Assembly: GCA_017541105.1 (NCBI GenBank)
Contig: JAFXZS010000019.1
Coordinates: 62,001-126,000 of the forward strand
Origin: Clostridia bacterium
Lineage (GTDB): Bacteria > Bacillota > Clostridia > Christensenellales > Aristaeellaceae
Direction: 5' to 3'
DNA length: 64,000 bases
Shown: piece by piece, positions 40,783 through 49,548 of the stretch
How the letters are laid out: the number at the start of each line of letters is the position of its first letter
How positions within the stretch are numbered: position 1 is the stretch's first letter
The notes under the pieces: model-generated
What the model was told of the DNA's origin: nothing
The model's database searches: none
The model's input: only the letters and a program-made list of their open reading frames with translations
Made by a program: the position numbers and the translations under genes

Positions 40783-40936
40783 GACTTATCCGGACGGTAC
40801 AACCATTGAAGCTGAATTCTATGGGAAACGGCTGTAAGCCGCAAACGGGCACTCCCCGAAGCTTGCCCGGGCCAACCGCATCGAAAGGCGGCAGGCAGAA
40901 AAACGATCAATCATTGCATGGAGAGGAGGGAGCTCA

Positions 40937-41116
40937 ATGGCTGGCCTGATCATCACTTTGATTGTTCTGGCGGCGCTTGTGGTTCTGTCATATACAACGG
41001 ATGTCCTGGAGGCTTTTGCCCCGGTGATCAACAGCGGGAGCGCGGTCGTGGCATTCGCGTTTGTCACAGGGGTGTTTATCTATCGCCTGATCCGGAACAG
41101 AAAGAACCGGAAATGA
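40937..41116 (+). CDS. Small single- or two-pass membrane protein, 59 aa
   Basis: 59 residues starting MAGLIITLIVLAALVVLSYT, with two hydrophobic stretches (4-18 and 36-50) and a basic end (YRLIRNRKNRK). AGAGGAGGG lies 7 bases upstream. No homology is recognised. A longer frame in another phase (from 40918) is the shadow. Membrane microprotein by composition. Confidence 0.55.
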   Translation: MAGLIITLIVLAALVVLSYTTDVLEAFAPVINSGSAVVAFAFVTGVFIYRLIRNRKNRK

Positions 41117-41173
41117 GGCGGTTTTCCTTTCAGCAGGCACAAGGATACCGGAAGAAAAGACGGGGGATGCTTT

Positions 41174-41737
41174 ATGAATCATTGCGGAACACAGAGGCTG
41201 GAAACAGAGAGGCTGATCCTGCGAAGATTAACAGAATCGGACGCGGATGCCATGTACAGGAACTGGGCGTCTGACCCGGAGGTAACCCGGTTCCTGACCT
41301 GGCCTGCGCATACGAGCGCGGACGTTACAAAATATGTGATCGGGACCTGGCTTCCGCTGTACGAGAAAAAGGATTATTATCATTGGGCAATTACACTGAA
41401 GGAAAACGGAGACGAACCCATCGGGACAATTCACGGCCTGGTGAATGATGACCTGGAAGCCATACAGATCGGATATTGCCTGGGAAAAGCCTGGTGGCAC
41501 CGGGGAATCATGTCCGAGGCAGCGCAGGCGGTGATTGATTTTTTCTTTGACCGTGTCAACGCAAACAGCATCTGTTCCTACCATGACCCGAACAATCCCC
41601 ATTCCGGCATGGTGATGAAGCATTGCGGAATGAAATATGAGGGGACAAGGCGGGCCGCGGACCGCAACAACACAGGGATCTGCGACGCCAGCTGGTATTC
41701 CGTTTTACGGACGGAGCACCGGATGCTGAAAGAATGA
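41174..41737 (+). CDS. RimJ/RimL-type GNAT acetyltransferase
   Basis: 187 residues. LETERLILRRLTESDADAMY is the classic N-terminal strand-helix of the RimJ/RimL/YjgM group. GYCLGKAWWHRGIMSEAAQA matches the acetyl-CoA motif (xGxG-type with W) and SICSYHDPNNPHSGMVMKHC the N-x-x-S region. Family members acetylate ribosomal protein N termini or small molecules. It stands alone between the membrane microprotein and the HTH gene. The start is the ATG at 41174 with a GGGGGATGC context. Confidence 0.88.
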   Translation: MNHCGTQRLETERLILRRLTESDADAMYRNWASDPEVTRFLTWPAHTSADVTKYVIGTWLPLYEKKDYYHWAITLKENGDEPIGTIHGLVNDDLEAIQIGYCLGKAWWHRGIMSEAAQAVIDFFFDRVNANSICSYHDPNNPHSGMVMKHCGMKYEGTRRAADRNNTGICDASWYSVLRTEHRMLKE

Positions 41738-41883
41738 ACAGGGACGGGGACGGCCCCGCACGGAACCGCCGGCCGGTTCGTGCCTTCTCCGGCTCTACTT
41801 TCCGTAGGTAGCCAGACCGTGCCGGCTGTTATACAATTCCTTCCGGGCCATGGCTGCAAAACTCATCCACGGAGGGAAGAAGA

Positions 41884-42495
41884 ATGAACCAGTATATTAC
41901 GGGCGCGGCCATCCGCGAGCTGCGCCAACAGAAGAATATGACCCAGCTGCAGCTTGCGCAGCTGCTCAGCGTCAGCGATAAGACGATCTCCAAATGGGAG
42001 ACCGGAAAAGGCTATCCGGATATCACACTGCTCGAGCCCATCGCGAAAGCCTTCGGCGTCTCGGTCACGGAGCTGATCTCCGGAAACCGGATCAGCAACC
42101 GGAACGTGTCCGCCAATATGATGCGTTCCCTGTTCTATGTCTGCCCGGTCTGCGGGAACGTCATCCATACCATGGGCGAGGCCGTCGTCCAGTGCCACGG
42201 GATCCAGCTGCTGCCGGCGGAACCGGAACCGACGGACGAACACCATATGATCCTGATCGAGCGGAGCGAAGACGAGTACTATGTCCGGATTGACCATGAC
42301 ATGACAAAGGCACACTATATCTCCTTTGCCGCCGCGGTTTCCCCGGACCGTATGCAGATGGTCCGCCTCTATCCGGAAGGAAACGCCGAGGCACGGTTCA
42401 GGATCAGCGGCGTCAAAAGGATCCTGTTCTGGTGCAACCGGGACGGCCTGTTTTCGATGGACGTCGTCAAAGGCATCGACGACCGGGACCGTTGA
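41884..42495 (+). CDS. XRE-family HTH regulator with a zinc-ribbon-like domain
   Basis: 203 residues. Residues 8-65 form the XRE/Cro HTH (AIRELRQQKNMTQLQLAQLL, SVSDKTISKWETGKGYPD). Residues about 85-115 (FYVCPVCGNVIHTMGEAVVQ, CHGIQ) carry a CxxC and a later Cys/His, resembling desulfoferrodoxin-like zinc ribbons. The C-terminal part is beta-rich. This architecture is common in Firmicutes regulators but the ligand is unknown. GGAGGG precedes the ATG. It overlaps the end of the convergent ANT-like gene by 29 bases. Confidence 0.85.
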   Translation: MNQYITGAAIRELRQQKNMTQLQLAQLLSVSDKTISKWETGKGYPDITLLEPIAKAFGVSVTELISGNRISNRNVSANMMRSLFYVCPVCGNVIHTMGEAVVQCHGIQLLPAEPEPTDEHHMILIERSEDEYYVRIDHDMTKAHYISFAAAVSPDRMQMVRLYPEGNAEARFRISGVKRILFWCNRDGLFSMDVVKGIDDRDR

Positions 42496-43252
42496 ATGAA
42501 ATCCGGTCTATGGCATATCCGGCGTAAGACCTGGCAAGCGCCAGGTCATAGACGACTTCCGCGCTTTCGGAATACTCACGCAGGGCGTCTGTGATGAGAG
42601 GGCGGAATTCCGCGGGCAGGCGGCTGAGGGCCCATTCTCCGCCTTCCTTCTTGGAAAGGACCAGCCCCTCTTCCTTATAAGCCAGCACTCTTGCCAGGTT
42701 CAAAACCAGATACATGGGATTGTCTGCGATGCTGTCCCGCGCATCCTCAACATCCTTCCGGATGGAATCCATATAATCAGGGCCCGGGACTTCTGCAAGC
42801 ACCTCTTTGACGGGGGCGCCCCAGAGGCATCGGCCCCGCTTGCTGATGATTGTAAAATGTGCCGCGAGATCCGGATCTTCACCGTGCATCTTACGGATAT
42901 AATCATCGGGATCCCTTCGGTACCATTCCAGATGCGCGGCGGAAAAATGCAGTTCAAAGGGCGTGGGATAAACAAAAGGTTTGCATACCGCCGCGAGGAC
43001 GACGCTCATTTCAATCCCCTTCGCCGGACCCGACGCGTTATACTCCACCACCATGTCCATGTACTTTCTTTTGACAGCATCGGACAAGGGCCGGTTCACA
43101 ACGATGATGAGGTCAATATCGCTTTTTTCGGGATTGAAGCAGCCCATCACAGCGGAGCCGTGCAGATAAATGCCGACCAGGCTGTCCCGCAGGATCGTTT
43201 TTGACTGTCCGACAAATCCTTCGATCAGGCTTTCCGTTTGCGGCAATAACAT
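42467..43252 (-). CDS. Aminoglycoside adenylyltransferase-like nucleotidyltransferase
   Basis: 261 residues with the nucleotidyltransferase signature GSAVMGCFNPEKSDIDLIIV (32-51), Asp45 and Asp47 binding metal. A C-terminal helical DUF4111-type domain (ADNPMYLVLNLARVLAYKEE, ARSYAGYAID) is as in AadA and ANT(9). These modify streptomycin or spectinomycin. The match is to the fold, so resistance is not shown. The gene stands alone and overlaps the HTH gene tail to tail by 29 bases. Confidence 0.82.
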   Translation of the reverse strand: MLLPQTESLIEGFVGQSKTILRDSLVGIYLHGSAVMGCFNPEKSDIDLIIVVNRPLSDAVKRKYMDMVVEYNASGPAKGIEMSVVLAAVCKPFVYPTPFELHFSAAHLEWYRRDPDDYIRKMHGEDPDLAAHFTIISKRGRCLWGAPVKEVLAEVPGPDYMDSIRKDVEDARDSIADNPMYLVLNLARVLAYKEEGLVLSKKEGGEWALSRLPAEFRPLITDALREYSESAEVVYDLALARSYAGYAIDRISFNGPGRRCL

Positions 43253-43365
43253 AGGCGGCCTCCCTGAAAGGAATCCATAAGGTTTTCAGGCCCGGTGACG
43301 GCATGTTCCGGCCATCGCCCGTATTTTACCATATCCATCCCGAAAACAAAAGAAAAGGAAGGGAA

Positions 43366-43398
43366 GGAAAAACTCCCGGCAGCCGAAGCTGCCGGGAG
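43366..43398 (-). terminator. Rho-independent terminator of the sugar-importer operon
   Basis: Read on the minus strand, an 11-base perfect stem (CTCCCGGCAGC/GCTGCCGGGAG, 43373-43398) with a UUCG loop is followed by five T (43372-43368). It sits 46 bases after the solute-binding protein stop. Confidence 0.9.
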
Positions 43399-43444
43399 GA
43401 GGCAAGCCGGATGGATTCCGGCGGGAACGCTGCTGCCTTACGGA

Positions 43445-45019
43445 TCAGCTGCCGTGGGTGAGGTCATAGTTCCTCTGATAGATCTCCATATACTTCTCAA
43501 GGCCCATATCGTTCAGCTGCTGGATGTAGGCATCCCAGTCTTCTTCCACGCCGCCCTTGGACAGCCATTTCGCGCGCATTTCCTCCGCGTAGGCGATCAG
43601 GTCGGTCTTGATCAGGCTGAGCTCATCGGTATCCTCTTCGCTCATGATCATGTTGGGCAGGTAGATGGTCGTCGCATACTTGCGGTAATAGTTTTCGTTC
43701 CGGTCAAACTTCGCCTGGTGGCCGGCGGAACGCGGGATCTTCGAACCGAAGAAGTCACTGGTCAGCGCGATCGGGCCGTCAGAGGCGAAGGCTTCCATAT
43801 AACGGAATTCGTCATAGCTCATGCCTTCGGGCGTGGGGATATAGTCGTAGGTGCCGTCGCCGTTGTCCTTGATGTTGATGCCGATCGGGCCCAGGTCGCA
43901 CTGCATGGACCAGATGGGATCATAGAAGGTATCGACCCACTGCATCAGCAGCTCAGGGTTGTGGCAGACGTTCGTGATGGAGAAACCGGTTGCTGCCATG
44001 GTGGAGTCCGCGGAGGTGCCCCAGGAGGTGGTTCCGTCCGGGCCGAGCAGCGGAGAGATCGGCTCGTACTCATCCTCATGCACGGTGCCCAGGTCAAAGC
44101 TGTTCCAGCACATGAAGACGCCGATGTTGGCAATCTCGCCCTGGTTCTGCGCGTTGTAGGTCTTCTTGTCCATCGTGAAGCCTTCCTGATCGATCAGGCC
44201 GTTGGCGAAGAAGTGCTCATACAGGTATTTGCAGCCTTCCTTGTAGCCTTCGGTCACCGGCACGAAGACCAGCTTGCCGTCTTCGCCCACGACGATGTGG
44301 CTGTTGCCCTGGGCCAGCGTATCCGCATAGCCGAACGCGCCGAAGAAGCCGCCGATGTCGCGCTGGGATCCGAGGAACTTGAAGGTCATCGGGATTTCAT
44401 CGTTCGGGTCGCCGTTGCCGTTGGCATCCTGCTCCTTGAACGCGGTCAGCACTTCTTCCAGCTCCACGAGCGTGGTGGGCTTTTCGAGGCCCAGCCGCTT
44501 CAGCCACTCCACGTTGATCATGATGTTGGAAGCGATGGTGCCGTCTTCACCTTCCTGCACATAGGGGGTGGAATAAATGTTGCCGTCGGGGGCCGTGATG
44601 TTTTTCCTGATGTCCGGACGCCGCTCGAGCAGCGCCTTCAGGTTGGGGGCATATTCGTCAATCAGGTCATTCAGCGGGAGCAGGACGCCCTGCGAACCGT
44701 AGACGACCAGGTCCGAGTTGCTCAGGGAGAATTTGCCGAAGAAGCCTTCCGGCAGGTTCTTGTTGGAGCCGAGCCGCAGGTTCTTGACCTCATCGTATTC
44801 CGCCTGCGGGATCTGTTCCCACACGATATGAATGCCGGTCAGTTCCTCCATGCGCTTGAAAAGCTCCATTTCGTCCGCGTTTCCGTGCAGCGGGCGCATA
44901 CGGATGATCAGATTGAAGGTTTCCCCTGAATCCGACAGGGGGTAGGTGGTCTCAGCCATTGCCGCCGTGCAGGCCAGCAGCATCGCCAGAGCCAGGATGA
45001 CAGCCAGGATCCGTTTCAT
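43445..45019 (-). CDS. Extracellular solute-binding protein of a sugar ABC importer (LplA-like)
   Basis: 524 residues from ATG 45019 (AAGGAGG upstream). A signal peptide (KRILAVILALAMLLACTAAM, likely lipidated at Cys16) is followed by the mature binding protein. Features include a hinge-type helix (MEELTGIHIVWEQIPQAE), VVYGSQGVLLPLNDLIDEYA and Trp-rich ligand stretches (MLQWVDTFYDPIWSMQCDLG). It is large for a family-1 binding protein and matches the LplA/YtcQ type that takes up oligosaccharides. The terminator at 43366 follows. It is the last gene of the operon, so binding protein levels may be set by RNA stability. Confidence 0.9.
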   Translation of the reverse strand: MKRILAVILALAMLLACTAAMAETTYPLSDSGETFNLIIRMRPLHGNADEMELFKRMEELTGIHIVWEQIPQAEYDEVKNLRLGSNKNLPEGFFGKFSLSNSDLVVYGSQGVLLPLNDLIDEYAPNLKALLERRPDIRKNITAPDGNIYSTPYVQEGEDGTIASNIMINVEWLKRLGLEKPTTLVELEEVLTAFKEQDANGNGDPNDEIPMTFKFLGSQRDIGGFFGAFGYADTLAQGNSHIVVGEDGKLVFVPVTEGYKEGCKYLYEHFFANGLIDQEGFTMDKKTYNAQNQGEIANIGVFMCWNSFDLGTVHEDEYEPISPLLGPDGTTSWGTSADSTMAATGFSITNVCHNPELLMQWVDTFYDPIWSMQCDLGPIGINIKDNGDGTYDYIPTPEGMSYDEFRYMEAFASDGPIALTSDFFGSKIPRSAGHQAKFDRNENYYRKYATTIYLPNMIMSEEDTDELSLIKTDLIAYAEEMRAKWLSKGGVEEDWDAYIQQLNDMGLEKYMEIYQRNYDLTHGS

Positions 45020-45114
45020 GTTTTTTCCTCCTTTTTTTGTGTTCAATTTATATCAGGGCATACAGGCCCTTTGAACCAGGTTAATCTTTGGCTGCGCCGC
45101 AGGTGCGTCAAGGC

Positions 45115-46023
45115 TTACCCCTTGACCGCCCCGATCATCACGCCCTGGATGAAGTAACGCTGCAGGAAGGGATAGAGGATCAGCAGCGGCAGCGAGGAGG
45201 CGATGATGATGCCGTACTTGATCATATCGCCCAGGCGCTGCTGGGCTGCCAGGTTTGCCGCGTCCTCCACCATATCCCCCAGCGAATTCTCGAACAGAAT
45301 GCTGCGCAGGACCAGCTGCAGCGGGTGTTTGTTGACGTCGCTCAGATAGATCATCGCGGTGAAATAGCTGTTCCAGTGGCTCACCGCGTAGAAAAGGACC
45401 AGCACGGCGATAATCGCCTTGGACAGCGGCAGCACCACCTGCAGGAAGAACTGTATGTTCGTCGCGCCGTCCAGCTGGGACGCTTCAAGGAGTTCGTCCG
45501 GGATCGTCTGCTGGAAGAATGTCCGGGCGACAATCAGGTTCCAGGAACTGACCGCGACGGGAAGGATCAGCGCCCACATCGTATCGAGCAGCCCGAGGGA
45601 ATCCACCAGCAGGTAGTTCGGAACGATACCGCCCGAAAAGATCATGGTGAAGGTGATCATCATCATAATCGCGTTCCGGCCCACCAGATCCTTGCGGGAC
45701 AGGGCGTACGCCGCGGGCAGGGTCAGGACCACATTCACCGCCGTTCCGACGACGGTGTAGATCACCGTGTTCCGGTAGCCGGTGAAGAAGGTTTTGTATT
45801 CAAGAATCCGCCGGTATCCGTCCAGCGTCGCGTTGTGCGGAAACAGGAAGACCTTGCCGGCATAAACATCCACCGGGTCGGAAATGGAAGCGATCACGAT
45901 AAAGTACAACGGATATGCCACCAGCAGAAAGCAGATGGTCAGAAGCACATAGTTCATGATGTCGAACACTTTATCGGCTTTGGTCTGCCTGATACGAAAC
46001 CCGGTTTTTGTCGCGGCTGTCAT
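45115..46023 (-). CDS. Sugar ABC transporter permease (LplC/MsmG-like)
   Basis: 302 residues with six membrane helices (first about 23-43). The EAA-type loop is LLEASQLDGATNIQFFLQVV with GATN in place of GAS. AASIS-type segments and the C-terminal YFIQGVMIGAVKG end match the LplC/YtcP permeases. It pairs with the other permease to form the channel; the ATPase is encoded elsewhere in the genome, as is usual for this group. Spacing: 31 bases after the upstream permease, 95 before the binding protein. Confidence 0.92.
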   Translation of the reverse strand: MTAATKTGFRIRQTKADKVFDIMNYVLLTICFLLVAYPLYFIVIASISDPVDVYAGKVFLFPHNATLDGYRRILEYKTFFTGYRNTVIYTVVGTAVNVVLTLPAAYALSRKDLVGRNAIMMMITFTMIFSGGIVPNYLLVDSLGLLDTMWALILPVAVSSWNLIVARTFFQQTIPDELLEASQLDGATNIQFFLQVVLPLSKAIIAVLVLFYAVSHWNSYFTAMIYLSDVNKHPLQLVLRSILFENSLGDMVEDAANLAAQQRLGDMIKYGIIIASSLPLLILYPFLQRYFIQGVMIGAVKG

Positions 46024-46054
46024 GCGCGTCTCCTCCTTTCCGGCGGAATGAATA

Positions 46055-47008
46055 TCAGAACAGCGAGGAATCGGTCACCCGCTTGGAGATAAAGTTCACG
46101 GTACAGATCAGTACCAGATTGACGACGGACTCAAACATGCCCACGGCCGTGGCGAAGCTGTACTGGTGGCTCTGCAGGCCCCGCTTGTAGACATAGGTCG
46201 AGATGATTTCGGAAGTTTCCTGGTTCAGCGAGGTCTGCATCAGGTAGGCTTTCTCCTGCCCGACCGCCATGATTTTTCCGGAGTTGAGGATAAACATGAT
46301 CACAATCGTGGGCAGAATGCCGGGGATGTCGATGTGCCATACCCGCTGGAACTTGTTCGCCCCGTCCATGACGGCCGCTTCATGCAGCTCCGGATTGATG
46401 GCGGACAGCGCGGCAAGATACAGGATGCTTCCCCAGCCGGCGGACTGCCAGATCTCAGACCCGATATACAGCGGACGGAACCAGGACGCTTCGCCCATGA
46501 AATGGACCCGCTCTATTCCGAGCGCTTCCATGATATGGTTGACGATGCCGGACTTCAGGGCAAAGAACAGGGTAATGATGCCGACCAGCACCACGGTCGA
46601 GATGAAATGCGGCGCATAGAGGGTGGTCTGCACCAGTTTTTTGTATCTTCTGGAAGGAAGCTGGTTCAGCAGCAGCGCCAGCAGCACCGGGATCGGGAAG
46701 GAGATCAGCAGAGTTCCCACGCTGATAGCCAGCGTGTTGGGGAGCACGCGCTTGAATGCCGGAGTATTGAAGAAATCCTGAAAGTTTTTCCATCCGACCC
46801 ACGGGCTTCCCCACATGCCCATCGTGGCTTTATATTTCCGGAAAGCAATCTGGAGGCCGAGCATCGGATAGTACCGGAAGATCAGGAAATACGCAATCGT
46901 GGGCAGCAGAAACAGGTACAGCTGCCAGTTGCACAGGATCTTTTTCAGCTTTTTCCGCGCCGGTTCATGGCGCAGATCCCGGGCATGGACGGTAGCAGAC
47001 ATCGACAT
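46055..47008 (-). CDS. Sugar ABC transporter permease (LplB-like)
   Basis: 317 residues. The ATG at 47008 starts MSMSATVHARDLR; the ATG at 47002 is also possible, and no strong ribosome site separates them. Six membrane helices follow a cytosolic N terminus. The EAA loop is ELHEAAVMDGANKFQRVWHI. SLNQETSEIISTYVYKRGLQ at the end matches LplB-type permeases. First gene of the operon behind the promoter at 47087-47115. Divergent from the AraC regulator, its likely controller. Confidence 0.9.
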   Translation of the reverse strand: MSMSATVHARDLRHEPARKKLKKILCNWQLYLFLLPTIAYFLIFRYYPMLGLQIAFRKYKATMGMWGSPWVGWKNFQDFFNTPAFKRVLPNTLAISVGTLLISFPIPVLLALLLNQLPSRRYKKLVQTTLYAPHFISTVVLVGIITLFFALKSGIVNHIMEALGIERVHFMGEASWFRPLYIGSEIWQSAGWGSILYLAALSAINPELHEAAVMDGANKFQRVWHIDIPGILPTIVIMFILNSGKIMAVGQEKAYLMQTSLNQETSEIISTYVYKRGLQSHQYSFATAVGMFESVVNLVLICTVNFISKRVTDSSLF

Positions 47009-47086
47009 GATGATCCAACGCGCCTTTCTTTCAGATTTGTTCGCATTTTGCTTTCCCGGGAGGGAGTCACTTCTTTTGATGTAAAA

Positions 47087-47115
47087 ATGGTATCGTTTTA
47101 TGACCGGATCGTCAA
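47087..47115 (-). promoter_or_regulatory. Promoter of the sugar-importer operon
   Basis: On the minus strand, TTGACG (47115-47110), 17-base spacer, TACCAT (47092-47087), 79 bases before the permease start. Confidence 0.7.
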
Positions 47116-47222
47116 TCTTCTCTTTTTGAACTGATGTGCATTTATTGAATTCCGCGGGCAAAAAGCCGCAAAATGTGCAATTTTTGAAAATGAAATTTCC
47201 GGGTTTTCCAGCGCTCTTTGCA

Positions 47223-47251
47223 TTGCTCTTCCCGGAATCCCGGTATATAAT
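47223..47251 (+). promoter_or_regulatory. Promoter of the AraC-type regulator
   Basis: TTGCTC (47223-47228), 17-base spacer, TATAAT (47246-47251), 34 bases before the start. The importer promoter lies back to back about 110 bases away. Confidence 0.75.
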
Positions 47252-47284
47252 GAGTCCGTATCCGGTCTGAACGGGAGAAATCAG

Positions 47285-49525
47285 ATGAAAAGCAGAAGCA
47301 AAACCTTTTACCGGTATTTTCTTTCTTACGCCCTGGTGCTGATCCTGCCTGTGGCGCTGCTGTTTTTGCTTTCCTATACATCCCTGCTCAACCGCTTCAG
47401 CGCGGAAATCGCTGAGAGCAACACCGGGATGCTCACCCAGATGCAGGAAAACCTGGATGCCCGCCTGGAGCAGCTTATCAATGTCGCCTACATGATCCAG
47501 AACGATTCGATCATCAACAGCCGCACCAACGAGGGCGATGTCGTGGCGGCGCGGAAGGCTGTGCAGACACTGTCCGTATTCCATTCCGTAACCTCCCTGC
47601 CGGACCTGATCATTACCTACCGCTCCGGTACGGATTACTGTTTCACCTCCACGTCCCGGATCCGTCCCGAGAAGCTTTTTTCCGAGCAACTGATCTATAC
47701 GGCCCATACCGCCGCTGATTTCCTTGAAACGGTGGACCGGCAGGAAAAGATTATCACGTGGCCGGCGGACACCGTCCGGCAGTTCGGCGGCCAGGAAACG
47801 GAATACCTTACGCTTTTTGTCTCGCTGACCGAAGGGATCCGGACGCCCAAACTCCGTACGGCCTATCTGATCCCCACCGGAAAGATCCTGGAGACCGTGT
47901 CGCAGATTACCGGGGAATACAGCGGTACGGTGCAGATCACCGACACGGAAGGGAATCTTTTGCTGGAGATCGGCCCCGTGTCACGGGACGAGTACCTGAA
48001 AGCAGCGGATCACGCCGATGACGGCAGGATCCTGATCGGCGGCGAGAAGTATCTCCTTTCCTCCGCCCATTCCCATACGGTCGGATGGGACTATACGGTG
48101 CTGATTCCTGCCCGGGTGATCGAAGCACCGATGTACCGGGCCAGGCGGAACATGATCCTCCTGCTGGTCGCCGTGACGATCCTCGGCGGCGCGGCCGTCT
48201 ATCTCTTCTCCAATCTGCATTACAAGCCATGGAAACGGCTGACGGAAAAGGCGCTCGGAAACGCGCCCCAGGAAGGAATGGCGGATGAAATGCGCCAGGT
48301 GGAAGCAGTGCTGGACGCCCTGTCCCAGGAGAGCCAGTCCTATCGGATGACCCTGGAAGAAAACCGGTCCGTACTCCTGCAAAGCAGCCTGCGCCGGCTG
48401 CTTTCCGGAGAGTACAATTCCCGCCTGACCGCCGAAATGGAGAGCCACGGCCTGACGGTTTCCGGGGATGGCTGCTACCGGGTTGCCGTGCTGGAATGCG
48501 AAAAAGACGTGACAGCCGGCATGCGCCAAAAGCTGGAATCCTTCATGACCTCCCTGTCCTTCGGCAGGGAAGACGCGATCCTGTGCACCTCCCTGCCCGG
48601 AGAGGGCAGCTTTGCGATCCTTTTTCCCCGCGCGTCGGAAGATGACGGCGTGGAAAACAGCCTCACCGGCATGAAAAGCTATCTGGAGGACGCATGCGGA
48701 ACTTCGATCTCCGTGGGCTTAAGCCTTCCGTGCCGGGCGGAGGATATCGGCACAGCCTACAGCCAGGCGGTCCGGGCCCTGCAGTTCAAACTGGTCCGGG
48801 GCAGCGGGTGCCTGGTTGTGTATTCGCCGGATCTGGATACCGCCTCCTCCATGGAGGACTATCCCCGGGAAGAGATGGAAGCCCTCCAGTGGCATCTGCT
48901 GCAGCTGGACACAGACAATGTCAGCCGGATGCTGCACCAGATCCTGGGCAACCTGCAGAAGGAAAAGGTATCCTTCAATATGGCGCGCATGGTTTGCTTT
49001 GACGTGGTCAATATCACAGTCCGTACCCTCCATTCGGGACGCGGCGGGCAGATCGGCTCCGCGGTCCGCCCCGAATTGCTGGAGCAGCTGATCAGCTTTG
49101 ATACGGTGCCGGAGCTGATTGAACTGCTGGAAAGCTTTGTGGATGAAACCTGTGCCTCCATGAAGGCGCTGCAGAGCAGCCCGAAGGATGACCGCGCGCG
49201 GCTGATGAAGGACTATATCGAAGAGAATTGCTTTGACGAGTTTTTCTCGCTGCAGGGAATGGCGGATCATTTTTCCCTGACCGCTTCGAACCTTTCCCAT
49301 TATTTCAAGAGCTGCACCGGCCAGGGCATCCTGGAATATGTTCAGGCACTGCGCAAGAAAGAGGCATGCCGCCTGCTGGCCGAAACGGATGATCCCATCC
49401 AGATTATCGGAGCAAAGGTGGGCATGCCGAACGTATCTTCCTTTATCCGGAGCTTTAAGCAGCAGACCGGCCTGACCCCGGGCCAGTACCGGAAGCAGAC
49501 CCGGACGGCTTCAGGCGGCAGGTGA
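47285..49525 (+). CDS. Membrane-anchored AraC-family regulator with extracellular sensor
   Basis: 746 residues. A first helix (FLSYALVLILPVALLFLL), an extracellular sensor of about 250 residues and a second helix (NMILLLVAVTILGGAAVYLF) precede a cytosolic helical linker. A GGDEF-like degenerate middle (SVGLSLPCRAEDIGTAYSQA) and the C-terminal AraC HTH pair (LQGMADHFSLTASNLSHYFK, KVGMPNVSSFIRSFKQQTGL) complete it. This YesS-like architecture regulates a neighbouring sugar importer, which lies divergent here. It most likely senses the sugar outside and activates both promoters (inference). GGGAGAAATCAG precedes the ATG. Confidence 0.9.
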   Translation: MKSRSKTFYRYFLSYALVLILPVALLFLLSYTSLLNRFSAEIAESNTGMLTQMQENLDARLEQLINVAYMIQNDSIINSRTNEGDVVAARKAVQTLSVFHSVTSLPDLIITYRSGTDYCFTSTSRIRPEKLFSEQLIYTAHTAADFLETVDRQEKIITWPADTVRQFGGQETEYLTLFVSLTEGIRTPKLRTAYLIPTGKILETVSQITGEYSGTVQITDTEGNLLLEIGPVSRDEYLKAADHADDGRILIGGEKYLLSSAHSHTVGWDYTVLIPARVIEAPMYRARRNMILLLVAVTILGGAAVYLFSNLHYKPWKRLTEKALGNAPQEGMADEMRQVEAVLDALSQESQSYRMTLEENRSVLLQSSLRRLLSGEYNSRLTAEMESHGLTVSGDGCYRVAVLECEKDVTAGMRQKLESFMTSLSFGREDAILCTSLPGEGSFAILFPRASEDDGVENSLTGMKSYLEDACGTSISVGLSLPCRAEDIGTAYSQAVRALQFKLVRGSGCLVVYSPDLDTASSMEDYPREEMEALQWHLLQLDTDNVSRMLHQILGNLQKEKVSFNMARMVCFDVVNITVRTLHSGRGGQIGSAVRPELLEQLISFDTVPELIELLESFVDETCASMKALQSSPKDDRARLMKDYIEENCFDEFFSLQGMADHFSLTASNLSHYFKSCTGQGILEYVQALRKKEACRLLAETDDPIQIIGAKVGMPNVSSFIRSFKQQTGLTPGQYRKQTRTASGGR

Positions 49526-49548
49526 AACAGGTGACCTCTGCGCCTCCT

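Noticed and set aside
41736..41780. GGGACGGGGACGG string, possible REP-like copy
   Set aside because: Only the GGGACGG core is shared; inverted arms and flanks are absent. The same applies to 24,580-24,595.
43295..44929. 544-codon frame opposite the solute-binding protein
   Set aside because: Shadow of a real gene with signal peptide and terminator; Val/His-rich composition.
45088..47134. Two plus-strand frames opposite the permeases
   Set aside because: Both permeases have EAA loops and membrane helices; the opposite frames are His/Gln/Arg-rich shadows.
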